Shown piece by piece: positions 23,784 to 34,460 of a DNA stretch of 64,000 nucleotides. The notes below the pieces were generated by a model. It had not been told where the DNA came from, did no database searches, and saw only the letters and a list, made by a program, of their open reading frames with translations. The stretch is from Lineus longissimus (lineage: Eukaryota > Nemertea > Pilidiophora > Heteronemertea > Lineidae), in the NCBI RefSeq assembly GCF_910592395.1, contig NC_088321.1, positions 7,628,001 to 7,692,000 of the forward strand, written 5' to 3'. The position numbers and the translations under genes are program-made. Each line of letters opens with the position of its first letter. Positions within the stretch are counted from its first letter, which is position 1.

Positions 23784-26700
23784 ACACAGCGCTATCGTAT
23801 AGACTCCCCTTACGGTGAGCCAACCAGGATGATATGTGATGAACCCTTACTAGGGGAACCTACCATAATAATTTTATCAAATATGAGTCACTAAGAGAGA
23901 TATCACACTTTTTAGGTTTCCACTTCTGGCCCCCTGGTGACCAAGTCAAGAATCTGATCCGACCGAAATTCATTGTCAGAGGTCACCTAACCTGGGGGTC
24001 CTGTGTACAAAGTTTCAAGTTCATTGCTCTAGCGGTTACGAAACGTGCCACTGTTTTTTAAACAGGATACAGACAACGAAGACGGACACTGCAATGTTGT
24101 ATAGACTCCCCTACAGTGAGCCAAAAAGGTAATCTTAAAATAAACAGCTTTTATATGATAAGTAAATGCCATTGATATTTCATTACATGTATTGTAAAGG
24201 AGGAGCAAGGCCCTTTCCATTGATGTCTTCCATGGATGACTGCACATCATTGTCTTGAAAATGACTTGCAGAAATCTAATTTTTCGAAATCGCCTAGGTT
24301 TGAGCAGGTTTGAGACATGAACTTCCAAACAAATGACATCTCTCAATGCTTGATTGATCAGCCACAATGACTGTGGGCCCTCAGTCATATGGTTTTGTCA
24401 TCATGTGTTTAATCTCCTTGGTTGCTGTGGTGATCATTGCCTAGGGACATTCCGAAAAACAGAAAGTACAAGATGGTTCAGTTGACAATCGAGCAGCACG
24501 TATTCATGGTGGAAACGTTCCTTCAAACATGAAGTTTGGAGGCAACATGAGCAGCCTTCGGAGAAAACTTTTCGGATAGACAAACCGCCAAAAAAAGGCT
24601 ATCTGGGCCAACGACAAAAAGGACTGTGAACACGGTATGAGCGGAAACCGTAGCAAGGGTAATTCCGGAAGACCATGGATACCCCAGCATAACATAACAT
24701 GAAAAGATTGGAACTGCAGTTATCCGTGGGTACATGGGTGATATGAATATGAAGACATCAATGGAAAGGGCCTGGCTCCTTCTTTATCTTACTTGTAAGA
24801 TTCATGCCATTAATAATTATCACATAAAAAGCTTTTTGTTTCAGGATTACCTTTTTATTGATCCACCCTGTAGTGCAAGAAGGGGTAGGCACATCCGTTT
24901 CCACGGAGATTTAAAGCTGCTTTTCTCGCCAAGGCATGGGCACCTTCCATCCACACTCTTATTAGCAGGATGATACCTGAATTTTAGAGCATTTCAGGGT
25001 TCTTGTGGGTGCCAATGGTGCACTTAAGTAAAGGTTGTTGCAACAGAAGATGGCTTTTTAAAGCAATTCCATGGGCTTTTGCTGGACAAGCTACTGAAAA
25101 TGAGGGCTTTTGACTACAATCGTAGACCTGCCGTGGAGACAGTTATAAGCATCCTTGGCTTGCCAAAACCGGGATAGGCATGTACAGCCCGAGATTGGTT
25201 GTGTGGCCACCCCGAGAGTGCATGCTTACCCTTCCTTGATCAGAAGCGAGGCTCTGCAAAAATTCCAAATCTTGAACTGCAAGCAGATTCCTCAAATTAC
25301 TGTCGGGCAGCGGCTGAAATGAAATGCGTTAATCAAGAAGTTAGTAAAGCAATATAGGGTACATCTTCATTCAACTATTTCAACAAGTGTACCACAGAGT
25401 GACAGCGTACTAGGAAACAATCTATGAGCAAGGCAAATTGACTGGTAATTTAAAGTTGCCTGGTGGAGTTGTAGAGGCAATACACGTTATCCATTTCTTT
25501 CACTTGAGACTGCAACGTGATCATTAAACTGATGCAGTGATATGACTTTGTGCTTTATTTCTATAACCAAAATAGCTTTTCAGATCGGAGACAAAAATCA
25601 AAGGGCACCTACCACTCCCACAGAAAATGTGCTTGCCAACATTATGTACAAGGGGATATGTCCGACATGCACAAAAGGCCTACCTCATTATTCAGGATAA
25701 CGGCATCCTCGTGATCATCTTTACTCTCATCAGACATAGACATTGGCCCCTAAAGCAAAGACAGATAAAATGAAAAGATAGCATATGACAGCCCTGTGTG
25801 ATAGCCTGGTGGTCAACACTGCTGGTTATCCCGCAATAGGGCCCAGGTTTGATTCTGGGAAGAACACAGGATTGATCCTTCAAAAAGACTTAAAACAAAG
25901 GTTCCTTGTATCTGTTGTATATACCTGAAAGACCCCACCAAGTGACAAACATGAACAGCCTGCGTGGACTCCACCTTGAGCTCTAGCCAAAGTCCGAGTC
26001 ACGCCACCGCACATTCTGCCTTGGAGCGGGATTACTCCCTGGAGAAAAATCACCTCCAAGTGCTCAATGCCGAATCAATGTTAAATTCCATTCGTCTTGA
26101 AGAATGATCAACCTCTGGATGAAAGCACTGTTCCTTTAATTTGAACTGCCTTTTAAAAAGGCCTCGAGCAGAATGAAGCTAACCATGTTGAAGTGGGCAA
26201 TTGGTCCAGCACTGAACTCGAATTGTAACTACATATAAATAATGTTGAAGGTTTGTAAAGTGTCAAAAGTTATAATCTCTCATCATGAACAATGACGAAG
26301 ACTTGCTTGTGTCAGAATGAATACCTTTGTTGTCCTTCAAAACTTAACTTAGAGCACAGAAGTCATCAACTGTGACGAACGTCGGGCATGACTAAGAATA
26401 CCAATGCAGAAAAAAACAGGGTCGAATACTTACACTCACACTCACACTCATAGTGGATGCATTCGATGCATGCAGCACTTCAGTAGCAGTGGCGGTTGGT
26501 GAACTCGGCTGCAGTCCAGGGATATTTTGAGTGGTAGGCTGGAAACATGTAGAAGTTTAGTCAGTCCCAAGGGTGTGATTATAATTTTGATATAATTGAG
26601 GTTCTACTGTACTTGCAATGAGCCTGTTTAATGTTCTTGTCCCTATGAAAACTACTCACTAACATCAAACTAAAACACACAACTGCTTTACTATAAAACA

Positions 26701-29700
26701 AAGTGAAGTGCAACATCGAAGTCCATCATTGTAGATGGTCGATGAGTACATGGCAACGTGGATCCTACAGGAGAAGCTCAGCCGCATGTTTGTTGCTTCT
26801 GCCTAACAAGCGGACAGAAGGTTATAGAAATACTAGTATTCACTTACAAGTCGACTGCGAGAGACTGCTGGTGTTGATGATCCAAGTTGACTACCAGAGG
26901 CTGCTGGTGTTGATAACCCAAGGCCAAGTTGACTGCCAGAGGCTGCTGGTGTTGATGACCCATGTTGACTGCCAGAGGCTGCTGGTGTTGATGACCCATG
27001 TTGACTACCAGCGGCTGCTGGTGTTGATAACCCAAGGCCAAGTTGACTGCCAGAGGCTGCTGGTGTTGATGACCCATGTTGACTACCAGAGGCTGCTGGT
27101 GCGATGACCCAAGTCGACTACCAGAGGCTGCTGTCGTTGATGACCTATGATGACTACCAGAGGCTGCTGGTGTTGATAACCCAAGGCCAAGTTGACTGCC
27201 AGAGGCTGCTGGTGCGATGACCCAAGTCGACTACCAGAGGCTGCTGGTATTGATGACCGAGGTCGAAATAACTGAAAAAAACAATGAAATACAATTAATG
27301 CCAAGATTAATCCCACAAGCAGTTTAAAAAAAGTGGCCATGAAAGTAAAGATACTGGTAATTGTACATGGAGAACTTTTGGTTAAGTCAAGTGCATGGCA
27401 ATGTGGATTTCAACTCGGGTCTAGTGCCATAATATAAGCTGAAGTTGATTGTTGCCTCTGTCTGACAAGTTGACTGACAGTTCCAGGTCTGATGAGAACA
27501 AATACTTACTTACAGACCACTACCAGATGCGCTGCTGGTGTTCAGGACCTAGACTGTGAGTGTGATGACTGAAATCAGAAAATTTAGCGAAAAATTAACC
27601 ACAATTATTTGAGGGATGAGAAGTCTCGAGCCAGGTCATCAGCCCTGAAAGTTTTGGCATCAAAGTAGGGCCTACAACCCTTTTCCCACAGGTCACAAAT
27701 CAGGGGAATATTGCTTAAGTTTCCAGCCAGCCAGCCTGTTAAATTTTTTTAGCATAGTTTCTGCATTCAGAGACAAGACCACTAATGAATATTCATAGGT
27801 TGGAGGGTCGAGGCCTATCAATTAGACGAGTGCATGTTTTTAACTCTCAAGTACATATTTGGAGAGGTATTGAAAAAATATTTGCTGTGGCAAGTCTACA
27901 GATATAAAGAAATTATTTGATGAAAAAATTAATTTCGAATTTTGCTAATTGGGTAATAGGGGGCGGGTTTTGAGTTTTTTCTGCCAGTTGGCTGGAAAGA
28001 GTGGAAATATCAAAGTCTGTCTAATTTGTTGATTATCAAAAAATTTCCGTGGTCAACTACCAGTTTATTTTTCACCATTTACTTGCCCGACTGTCCATAA
28101 TCTAAATTTCAGATTCACAACCCCACGCAGTATTTGATGCGTCGCGGTCAAACATTGACAATTTAACTGCTAAAAGGCTTAAAAACTCAATTGTGGTCTT
28201 GTCTCCATTTACACTACATTTTGGGTCAATTTAGTGAAAAATTTGAATGTGCTCAAATCACTCTAATTCATTTAGAATATTGTATTGCTGATGATTTAAG
28301 GTCAAAACAAGCTAAAATAATGAGAAAAAAACTTAATTTGACCAAAATATGAGTCAACCTCGCCCCGATCTAAGTTCGGTTTCATTTTTACAAGTCTTGT
28401 TGTGTTGCCATTCATTTTGTAATTTCTTTGACACTACTTCGGCCTTGATTCTGAAAGTTGTGCCCTAAGCAGCAAAGATATTCCTAAATCACATCCCAAA
28501 TTTTCAGCTCCACAGCTTGCTCATTCTGGCCAGGGCTGGTCTTTGAATTTGGTGCTGTTGGCTGCAAAATCATGACTTTTTGTCGATTTTGTCCTCTTTC
28601 GTCGCTTTTGGCACAGTTGTACCACTCTTTGAAATGTCTCTCATTTCTCCAAAAATGTCCAGATATCACTTTCCTTTGTTGGAGAGTTGTGGGATGTCAT
28701 CTACATTAGTTTGAAAAAATTCTCAAAATGTTAACCCCTGAAATCTACCTTCATTGAGACAAGACCACTAATGAATATTCATAGGTTGGAGGGTCGCGGC
28801 CTATCAATTAGACGAGTGCATGTTTTTAACTCTCAAGTACATATTTGGAGAGGTATTAAAAAAATATTTGCTGTGGCAAGTCTACAGATATAAAGAAATT
28901 ATTTGATGAAAAAATTAATTTCAAATTTTGCTAATTGGGTAATAGGGGGCGTGTTTTGAGTTTTTTCTGCCAGTTGGCTGAAAAGAGTGGAAATATCAAA
29001 GTCTGTCTAATTTGTCGATTATCAAAAAATTTCCGTGGTCAACTACCAGTTTATTTTTTTCACCATTTACTTGCCCGACTGTCCGGAATAACATAATCTA
29101 AATTTCAGATTCACAACCCCACGCAGTATTTGATGCGTCGCGGTCAAACATTGACAATTTAACTGCTAAAAGGCTTAAAAAATCAATTGTGGTCTTGTCT
29201 CTTCATCAGATGTTGACAAAATGTCTGCAAAGATGGCCGCATTTTAAGGAGCTTAGAAAGAAGTAAATAAAATTGCAATGATTTTTGCTGTGACAAGTCA
29301 TGTTGTCATGGCATCAAAGAACACACGTTTCGTCGTTCAAGCTAAATGAATTGAACAGTACACCCCCACAAACATGAGGGAACAATTACCTCATTATTTC
29401 AATGTGGCAGTCTCAGTCATGGTCTGGCTATTGGCCTCGGTCTGGCTACTTGTACATGTACCTGCTGGGATGGAACCTAAAATTACAAAACAATTGTTAA
29501 TACAGTGGAACCTCCCTTAGTGGACACCTCTCTATTAAGGACAACCTCTCTATTAAGGACACTATTTTTGGTCCCAAATTGGTAGTTTCTATTCAATTTG
29601 ACCTCTCTAATCAGGACACCTCTCTATTAAGGATAGCACTTGCCAGTCCCGAAGGTGTCCTTAATAGAGAGGTTCTACTGTACATGCAGCGACCCTTATC

Positions 29701-31041
29701 ATAAATAGCAATTATTTTCTACATTTCTACATTTTAACTTTAATTGATAACTTTTACGAACAATGGTGTACTAATTAGTGCTGGCATGCAAGATAAACAT
29801 AAAAGTTGAGAAGACATAAGCTGGCTTTAAAAGATTGAACAACTGGTCCAGGTAGAAGAAAATATGGGGCAATGGATGCAGATGTTCTTGGTGGCCCGCT
29901 TCTTGCAGGATTCCTCTTTGGCTTCTTTTTTGGGGGTTGTAGGTGTGGCAAATAACAGTCACTCACACTCGCAATAGCCTTTTTCAGGTTACTCCCAAAA
30001 TCACCTAGGTCAGAACTATCGGACACTGCAAAAAAGATCAGAAAATATTAAAGAGTTTTTTAACACAAAACCATTTGTGACCCACTAACAGCAAAACGAG
30101 TCGCACTTCACTTCGAGCTTGACAAGTTGAGAAAGACTGGTTGTTCATTTCACTATTGTCTGCCTTTTGTGAAATCTGAGTGTATCAATTTCTTGTATTA
30201 ATAATATGTCCTGGTGTCATTTTAGGCTCATCTTCTGTGCGACATGCGACCCATTTTGCAGTGATGGGTCACGTATTGAGAATGGCAAGTTCATAGGCCT
30301 GTCTCTTTAGCCATTGTTAGCATCAATAGCAGTGACATCATTTATTCATTGCTGTGAAAACATTATTTGAGTAATGGTTCCTAACCCTCTGTGGTACATG
30401 CCATGCATCTGGAATCCCACACATGTCATCTCATATCGACATAGGCCTACTCTCTGTGACAACTGACATGCACTAAGGCATATCATGTCTATTGTCAGTA
30501 ATGATGTTCTGTTGCGACTGCTGGTGGGCCTACATAATAATCATTAATGCATTATTACACTTTTAACTGGACACTTATGAGTATGACCATCAATCATAAA
30601 TCATGAATATATGGAAGAAAAAGCTTGCATAAACTCAACAAGCTGTCAGCGTCACTTTGTCCATCCAATAATTCAATCACGTTTCACCCAAAGGAGAAAT
30701 GTCACCGATACACACTGTATAGGCCTAAAATCTACTGCAGTGCATCACGCATGTATCCTGCTATCCATCTTCGATGCTTGTACATACACGCAGCTTGCAT
30801 TGCTTACAGTAGAAATGCAGTGATCTTTTCTTGATTCGGAGCAGTGGCGTGTTTCCATGCATATTATGTGTAAACACTAGCAAATCACGTTCAAATCACG
30901 CAGCAAACATGAAAACTAAAACTTACTTTCGTTTTGTAGCGCTAAACTGACTGACATCCGATCTGCACAGCTGGTCGACAGCATGCACGGGATGAACTCC
31001 GACGGGTTCACTGCGCATGTGGAGTAATGAAAGCTCCTCAT
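17385..31041 (-). CDS. Multi-exon host gene, novel protein (~337 aa predicted)
   Basis: Exons (minus): 31041-30927, 30025-29967, 29476-29462, [26848-27271 see separate entry], 26538-26434, 25749-25684, 25313-25230, 21134-21045, 19718-19697, 19398-19244, 18592-18492, 17586-17385 (stop). Each internal exon has AG/GT borders (two donors are GTAC), and phases chain without conflict: exon 1 ends phase 1, exon 2 completes ATG. The 22-nt exon goes phase 0 to 1, exactly what the 155-nt exon needs, and the 101-nt exon's phase 2 fits the terminal exon. Composition: Ser-rich start (MSDSSDLGDFGSNLKKAIAS), Ser/Thr/Pro stretch, acidic SDESKDDHEDAV, basic RTQRRRRAAAQEERKE, acidic DVEEDDSSDEEEVAAD, then WNVRNLHETWKIAKK. 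Charged, probably nuclear, low-complexity protein. No family recognised. Start choice is tentative (also possible at the junction ATG). Confidence 0.6.
17621..18293. mobile_element. Foldback TIR element 1 (673 bp), 9-bp TSD
   Basis: ~195-bp inverted arms start GGCTAATGGTACTTTGCGG and are flanked by a perfect 9-bp duplication CAAAGCCGG (17612-17620, 18294-18302). Between the arms are second, facing copies of the terminal motif (about 17810-17865 and 18015-18110). The GG start and 9-bp TSD fit Merlin or Mutator-like elements. It lies in the last intron of the minus gene, only ~26 bp from the terminal-exon acceptor, and may affect splicing there. Confidence 0.85.
19856..20864. mobile_element. 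Foldback TIR element 2 (1009 bp), 8-bp TSD, same family as element 1
   Basis: Same termini (GGCTAATGGTAC...GTACCATTAGCC), flanked by an 8-bp duplication ATCATTAC (19848-19855, 20865-20872). It retains ~290 bp of extra centre (20150-20440) missing from element 1. On the minus strand that centre reads a 106-codon frame with YSWVLDVPKTIRYISK and LFFVIFAYEWANFI. This has a loose resemblance to the Zn-ribbon/helical N-part of Merlin (ISXO2-like) transposases. If so, element 1 is a deletion derivative. The resemblance is by eye only. Confidence 0.75.
21221..24128 (+). repeat. Pearl-like (Helentron-related?) array with ~302-bp tandem units
   Basis: Three head-to-tail elements. The first starts with ATGGCCAGGGGCCATTGTGC (about 21220), the second with ACGGCCAGGGGCCATTGTGC (about 22090). 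Tails at about 23822 and 24128 read CTACGGTGAGCC or similar. Units repeat every ~302 bp; the block GGCCCCCTGGTGGC(CA) falls near 21743, 22686, 22990, 23291 and 23592. Each unit also has TGACCTCTGTGACCTTGA and AGGTCAAAT. The right tail follows a (GAC)n tract. TGCTCACCGTA at the left and TACGGTGAGCC at the right are inverted. This architecture matches pearl/mini-me/SGM-type non-autonomous elements linked to Helentrons. It fills the intron between gene exons 21134 and 25230. Short frames inside are not genes. Confidence 0.75.
23726..23783 (+). repeat. (GAC)n microsatellite, about 18 units
   Basis: An uninterrupted GAC/ACG trinucleotide run immediately before the right tail of the pearl-like element. 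Shorter runs occupy the same place in the copies at 38650 and 49725. Confidence 0.9.
24123..24860. mobile_element. Element with ~110-bp inverted arms around an HTH relic
   Basis: 24123-24240 (minus) and about 24740-24860 (plus) align as inverted arms; shared sequence includes GAAGACATCAATGGAAAGGGCC toward the centre in shorter blocks and AAGGTAATC outward. The left end abuts the pearl-like tail. Decayed, non-autonomous. Confidence 0.45.
24471..24690 (+). pseudogene. Helix-turn-helix (DUF4817-like) transposon N-terminus, broken
   Basis: Reads MVQLTIEQHVFMVETFLQT, stop, SLEAT, stop, AAFGEKFF, then after a break KKAIWANDKKDCEHGMSGNR and GNSGRPW. This is the pattern of the HTH domain found at the start of many animal Tc/mariner-related element proteins (IWANVKK...GRP). 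At least three stops and a frameshift; not functional. Confidence 0.6.
26848..27271 (-). CDS. Minisatellite exon of the host gene (Ser/Pro/Ala/Gly 12-mers), frame-broken
   Basis: Bounded by TTTTTTTCAG (acceptor) and a GTAAGTG donor. About ten 36-45-nt units encode variants of GSSTPAASGSQH and GLGLSTPAASGSQL. The last seven units are open and end in phase 0, matching the next exon. Two units (at about 27096 and 27212) carry a 1-nt contraction that pushes the earlier part out of frame, so no frame is open over all 424 nt. The exon may be skipped (the model stays in frame without it), use an internal CAG acceptor, be polymorphic, or contain assembly error. A diverged single-unit relic with its own acceptor and GTAAGTAAG donor lies at 27514-27568. 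Confidence 0.5.
27770..28205. mobile_element. MITE copy 1 (436 bp), TIR GAGACAAGACCAC
   Basis: Starts GAGACAAGACCAC and ends GTGGTCTTGTCTC. Nearly identical to the copy at 28756-29201 in the same intron and orientation. No coding capacity. The flanks (CATTCA and CATTTA) could be a worn 6-bp TSD. Confidence 0.75.
28206..28755. other. Spacer between paired MITEs, no gene seen
   Basis: Intronic AT-rich DNA; a 61-codon frame on the minus strand has no splice support. Confidence 0.35.
28756..29201. mobile_element. MITE copy 2 (446 bp), TIR GAGACAAGACCAC
   Basis: Same family and orientation as 27770-28205; differs by few substitutions and small indels (for example extra GGAATAA near 29095). The flanks (TTCATT and TTCATC) again hint at a ~6-bp TSD. 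Confidence 0.75.
29501..29682. mobile_element. Pogo-like MITE (182 bp) with TA duplications
   Basis: Starts TACAGTGGAACCTCCCTTAG and ends GAGAGGTTCTACTGTA. The CAGTRGAACCTC terminus with TA target is typical of pogo/Tigger non-autonomous elements. Internal repeats of CCTCTCTATTAAGGACAC. A fragment of one end also occurs at about 26602. It is probably not mobilised by the transposase at 4373-5880 unless their ends match, which I could not show. Confidence 0.8.
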
Positions 31042-31194
31042 CTCCCACTCAACATCTCCCCCAGATGAATCATGCGTGTTCCGCTGTGGAATCGAGGTAA
31101 AAAGACGATGCGTTGTAAGGAACGTAATCAGCGCCTCTAGTGTCAAGATTGGGTTTCTAGCACATGGATTGGAAACTAGATTTTATAAGAAATA

Positions 31195-31875
31195 ACCTGG
31201 TCTTTTTCAATAAAAACTAGGTTTTGATGAAGACATAACATGGTTTTATTCCACAAAACCAATTTTCCTTCTACGTATTGAAGAAGCATAGGTATAATTA
31301 TTTTTAAACATAGTTCTCTTGTAAAAAAACAATTGGGTTTTGATCAAGAAAACATGGCATGAGGAAACCAGCCCTGTAAAATATTTAGTCGCCCTCCAAC
31401 TTCAAGCACCCCGCTGATACTACACACAGTGATGATCGGCATATTTACCTTATCTACCTAATGGCCAGCGTAACCAGTGATAACACTCGGGCTGATGAGG
31501 CAAAATTAGAAGTACATGTAATTTGGTCAACTACAAGGCAACCAGGATGTGATAGCAAGATCGGTTATGTAACAACATATGTTGACCTCAGCCTTTGGTC
31601 GGGCAACTCAGCAGGAGGTTACCTGGCAAAGATAAGCTGAGAGCTAAAGTCAATAAACTATTCCTCAGAAACTCTCCCCTCATCAAATATCCATCCCCCG
31701 TCATCTAAGGCATTTTCCATTAGTTGGTGGGGGATGGTTAGGAGATAATTTTTACAGGGCTGGTTTCCTCATGGTTTTTATCATAAACCAATGCTTTTTC
31801 CATACAAACCTAGTTTCACTGAATAAATTGTGGTTTTCTTCCATAAAAGTAGGTTTTCTTCCATAAACTACGTTT
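31195..31875. mobile_element. Inverted arms around a 370-bp core (foldback-like)
   Basis: Arms at about 31195-31382 and 31752-31870 share GAGGAAACCAGCCCTGTAAA at their inner edges, with repeated AAACCTAGGTTT-like palindromic blocks further out. Arms are imperfect. It lies just upstream of the minus-strand gene's first exon. No TSD identified. Confidence 0.45.
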
Positions 31876-32112
31876 TTTAAAAATTATTAGACATACGGCT
31901 TGCCATATACGCTGTAACGTGTAATATCGTGACTGCGAGGCGATGTTCCATGCTTGGCATTGGAGAAGAAAATAGCATCTCCTTTGAAATTGAAGGCCAT
32001 TCGTTGGTAGGCTGCATGGTTTGCCGGTTATTTTGGCTGTTTTTTAAATTTAGAGTGTGATTTTGGCCTTTGTACCGGGAGTGCCTGTTGATGACAGAAC
32101 CTCATATTAAAG

Positions 32113-33429
32113 GGCAGGCGGTATTTGCACCACGCCACCACGGGCACCACGCGATCACCACGCCACCACGCGAACAGGCGGAGCGATCATAATGACGATA
32201 TCAAAACAGACCATCAGACCACAGACGCTTGAGAGTTGTGGTTACACCTACCAATTATAGATGGCATGTTGGTATACTGCGTTGTTGCCTGACGGGATTT
32301 ACGAGTTTTTATTACTTGTTAATGGCATTCGCAAAAAGCAGGGCTATTATTAAGCCGCTATACATCCGTGTCCAACCGTTTGTCATGAGAGATTTCAACA
32401 ACGACGGATTGTTTATTTTACAAGAGTTCCATTACAGAGGGCACCTGTTTTGGTTTGAAACCTTTACTTTCTCATCAAACTGACTTATTTTGTAGATGTG
32501 TCATTAGTCACAGCTACAGATGACAGAATGCAACTTAGGCTTTGGTGTCCATTGAACAAAGGTCTTCAAAGGTCAGGCGGGGAGGTCGATTATAATAATA
32601 ATATACAATGTATAATAATGATCACAATATTGAAGATAAGAAGAAGAATTCCCAAGCTTGTTGGCTTGGGAAGCCTAGTGATTCACCTTCCCTAAAGAAT
32701 GCATAAGATTCGAGACATGTCCATTAAAGGGGCACTATAGGCAGCATCTTGGTAGGCAACATAAAGTTACACAAAGTAGCCAGTGAGTCTCTCACCTCTC
32801 ACAGTTTGTCCTAACCTAGTCACGCCTGTAACAGGGATACATTCAGTGATGAATCAAATAAGACCTAATGCCCTTACTCTGTTTATAAGTCAGCTAAAGT
32901 TGGCCAATTTGACCCCCTGCTCCTACATAGTCCCCCTTTAATGGGAAACTATAGGCAACAGCTAGGTAGGCAAGATAAAGTTACACAAAGTCGCCAATAA
33001 GGGTCTCTCACACAACAGTATGTTGAAACTATGCACACGTGTTCGAGTGAGTGATAAATCTAACCCCCCCCCCCCCCCCCCACCCATCCCACCCAAACGA
33101 ACGGCCACCCCTTTAAAGGGAGACTATATAACCCACTCGTACTCGTATGGTTTTTGCAGGTCAGTCGTCAGTTGGTGTAGGTCTAGTTACTCAACGGTAA
33201 TTCAGTACGTATTTCCGTAGTTGGCGTACGCCTTTATTCCAATAATCCCAAGAACGGGCATCAGAGAAGCTAGGATAGCAGCCAACGCCATCTATAATTG
33301 TTCCAAGAAACCATGATCCAATGAATCGACCGCTATTTTGATATCGTCATTATGATCGCTCCGCCTGTTCGCGTGGTGGCGTGGTGGTGGCGTGGTGCCC
33401 GTGGTGGCGTGGTGCAAATACCGCCTGCC
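32113..33429. mobile_element. TIR element (1317 bp) with GC-rich ends, 9-bp TSD
   Basis: Ends GGCAGGCGGTATTTGCACC and its complement, with ~100-bp arms containing tandem CACCACGCCACCACG. Perfect 9-bp target duplication ATATTAAAG (32104-32112, 33430-33438). No transposase frame. It contains nested short repeats (32724-33135) and a 17-bp C tract at 33064-33080. Confidence 0.85.
32724..33135 (+). repeat. Two head-to-tail copies of a TTAAAGGG-ended short repeat
   Basis: Copy 1 (about 32724-32940) starts TTAAAGGGGCACTATAGGC and ends TAGTCCCCCTTTAA. A second, partly degenerate copy follows (about 32938-33130). Shared core: GGTAGGCAA, then AAGTTACACAAAGT and GTCTCTCAC. The same family bounds the element at 58471-59751. 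Confidence 0.6.
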
Positions 33430-33438
33430 ATATTAAAG

Positions 33439-33939
33439 TGAAGTTGAAAAAAGTGTTGCTTTAAAAAATGTTTTCATTCTAGTGTTCTTTTGTGAGAAGC
33501 CGGCATATTCATAAATGTTTTGGAGACATCATACCAATTGAACGGTTGCTTTCAATTTTGCTAGTTTAGGCTGTGTATGGTAAAGTGTTAGTTGAGAGAT
33601 TGGGAGAGTTGTCACAGCCTTTCTTAATGCTTACTTGCATAACGCACCAAACCTGCTCTCGCTGGGTCTGATGTTTCGGACAAATATCACAGGATCGGCG
33701 ACATCATCGGGTATTGACGTCATATATAATAAGTCGGTCGGCTCTCTGACAAGAAGTGCAGATACGAAATATTCATGATTCGCCCAGAGGGGATAGAACG
33801 TGAACGTGCTTTCACGTTTTTACAAACGCGTCCCAAATCTTGTAGCAGAAAAATCTCAGCTTGCAGCTGATCATGAACGCTGCTGCTGCTGAGGGAAGAC
33901 CCCGCGATTCTGAAAGTTAACAATTTTGCGAACTTTGCA
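33439..33939. other. No gene seen
   Basis: No confident feature; it may hold the decayed 5' part of the gag relic that follows. Confidence 0.3.
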
Positions 33940-34460
33940 ACCCTCGAACAATATTGGAAAGGCATAAATCCAACTTGAAAACTCAACAGCCTGATGGGGA
34001 ACCATTCCAGGCATTTCTATCTGATTTGCGCAAGAAAGCAAATGCATGCGATTATGTTGACCTAAAGGACCAGTTACTGCGTAACCGATGGGAAACGGGA
34101 ACCACTAAAGGACAACGTCCGCAAGATTCCTTTGAGGAACGCGAATTAGCTCTCAATGAAAAGAAACAGATTCACGAGATTTCTAAGCAGGGTGCTATAT
34201 AGGACATCCAAGGAAATCATGCCACAGCAAAAAGGAGGAACAGAATGATACACTTTGTGAAAAAAGGGAAACTTCATTTTAAGCCACCAAATAGCGGTTT
34301 TTAAAATGAAATGAAGCAGAGCAATCTGATTGCAAGAAAAAGAAATCGCACCCACCAGGTCAGGATTCCTAATGTAGCAATTGTGGTTAAATCCATACGG
34401 GGAAAGATAAATCATCCTGCCCAGCAAAAATGTGCAGTCCTACCAGAAAGTAAAATGTCC
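33940..34460 (+). pseudogene. Ty3/gypsy-type gag relic
   Basis: An 83-codon frame (33954-34202) with ERHKSNLKTQQPDGEPFQAF, SDLRKKANACDYVDLKDQLL and a following Arg/Gly segment matches the capsid-region style of gypsy gag. About 150 bp downstream a broken zinc knuckle is visible (C-x2-C-x4-H-x6-C pattern: SNCG, stop, IHTGKDKSSCPA, at about 34376-34424). Interrupted by stops; no pol follows directly. Confidence 0.55.

Noticed and set aside
22090-23822. Regularly spaced repeats resembling a CRISPR array
   Set aside because: Units are ~302 bp, contiguous and homologous throughout without spacers; eukaryotic context.
26703-27107. 134-codon plus-strand frame and 77-codon GHQHQQPLAV minus frame
   Set aside because: Shadow frames of the 36-nt minisatellite; splice borders and neighbouring phase support the PAASGS frame instead.
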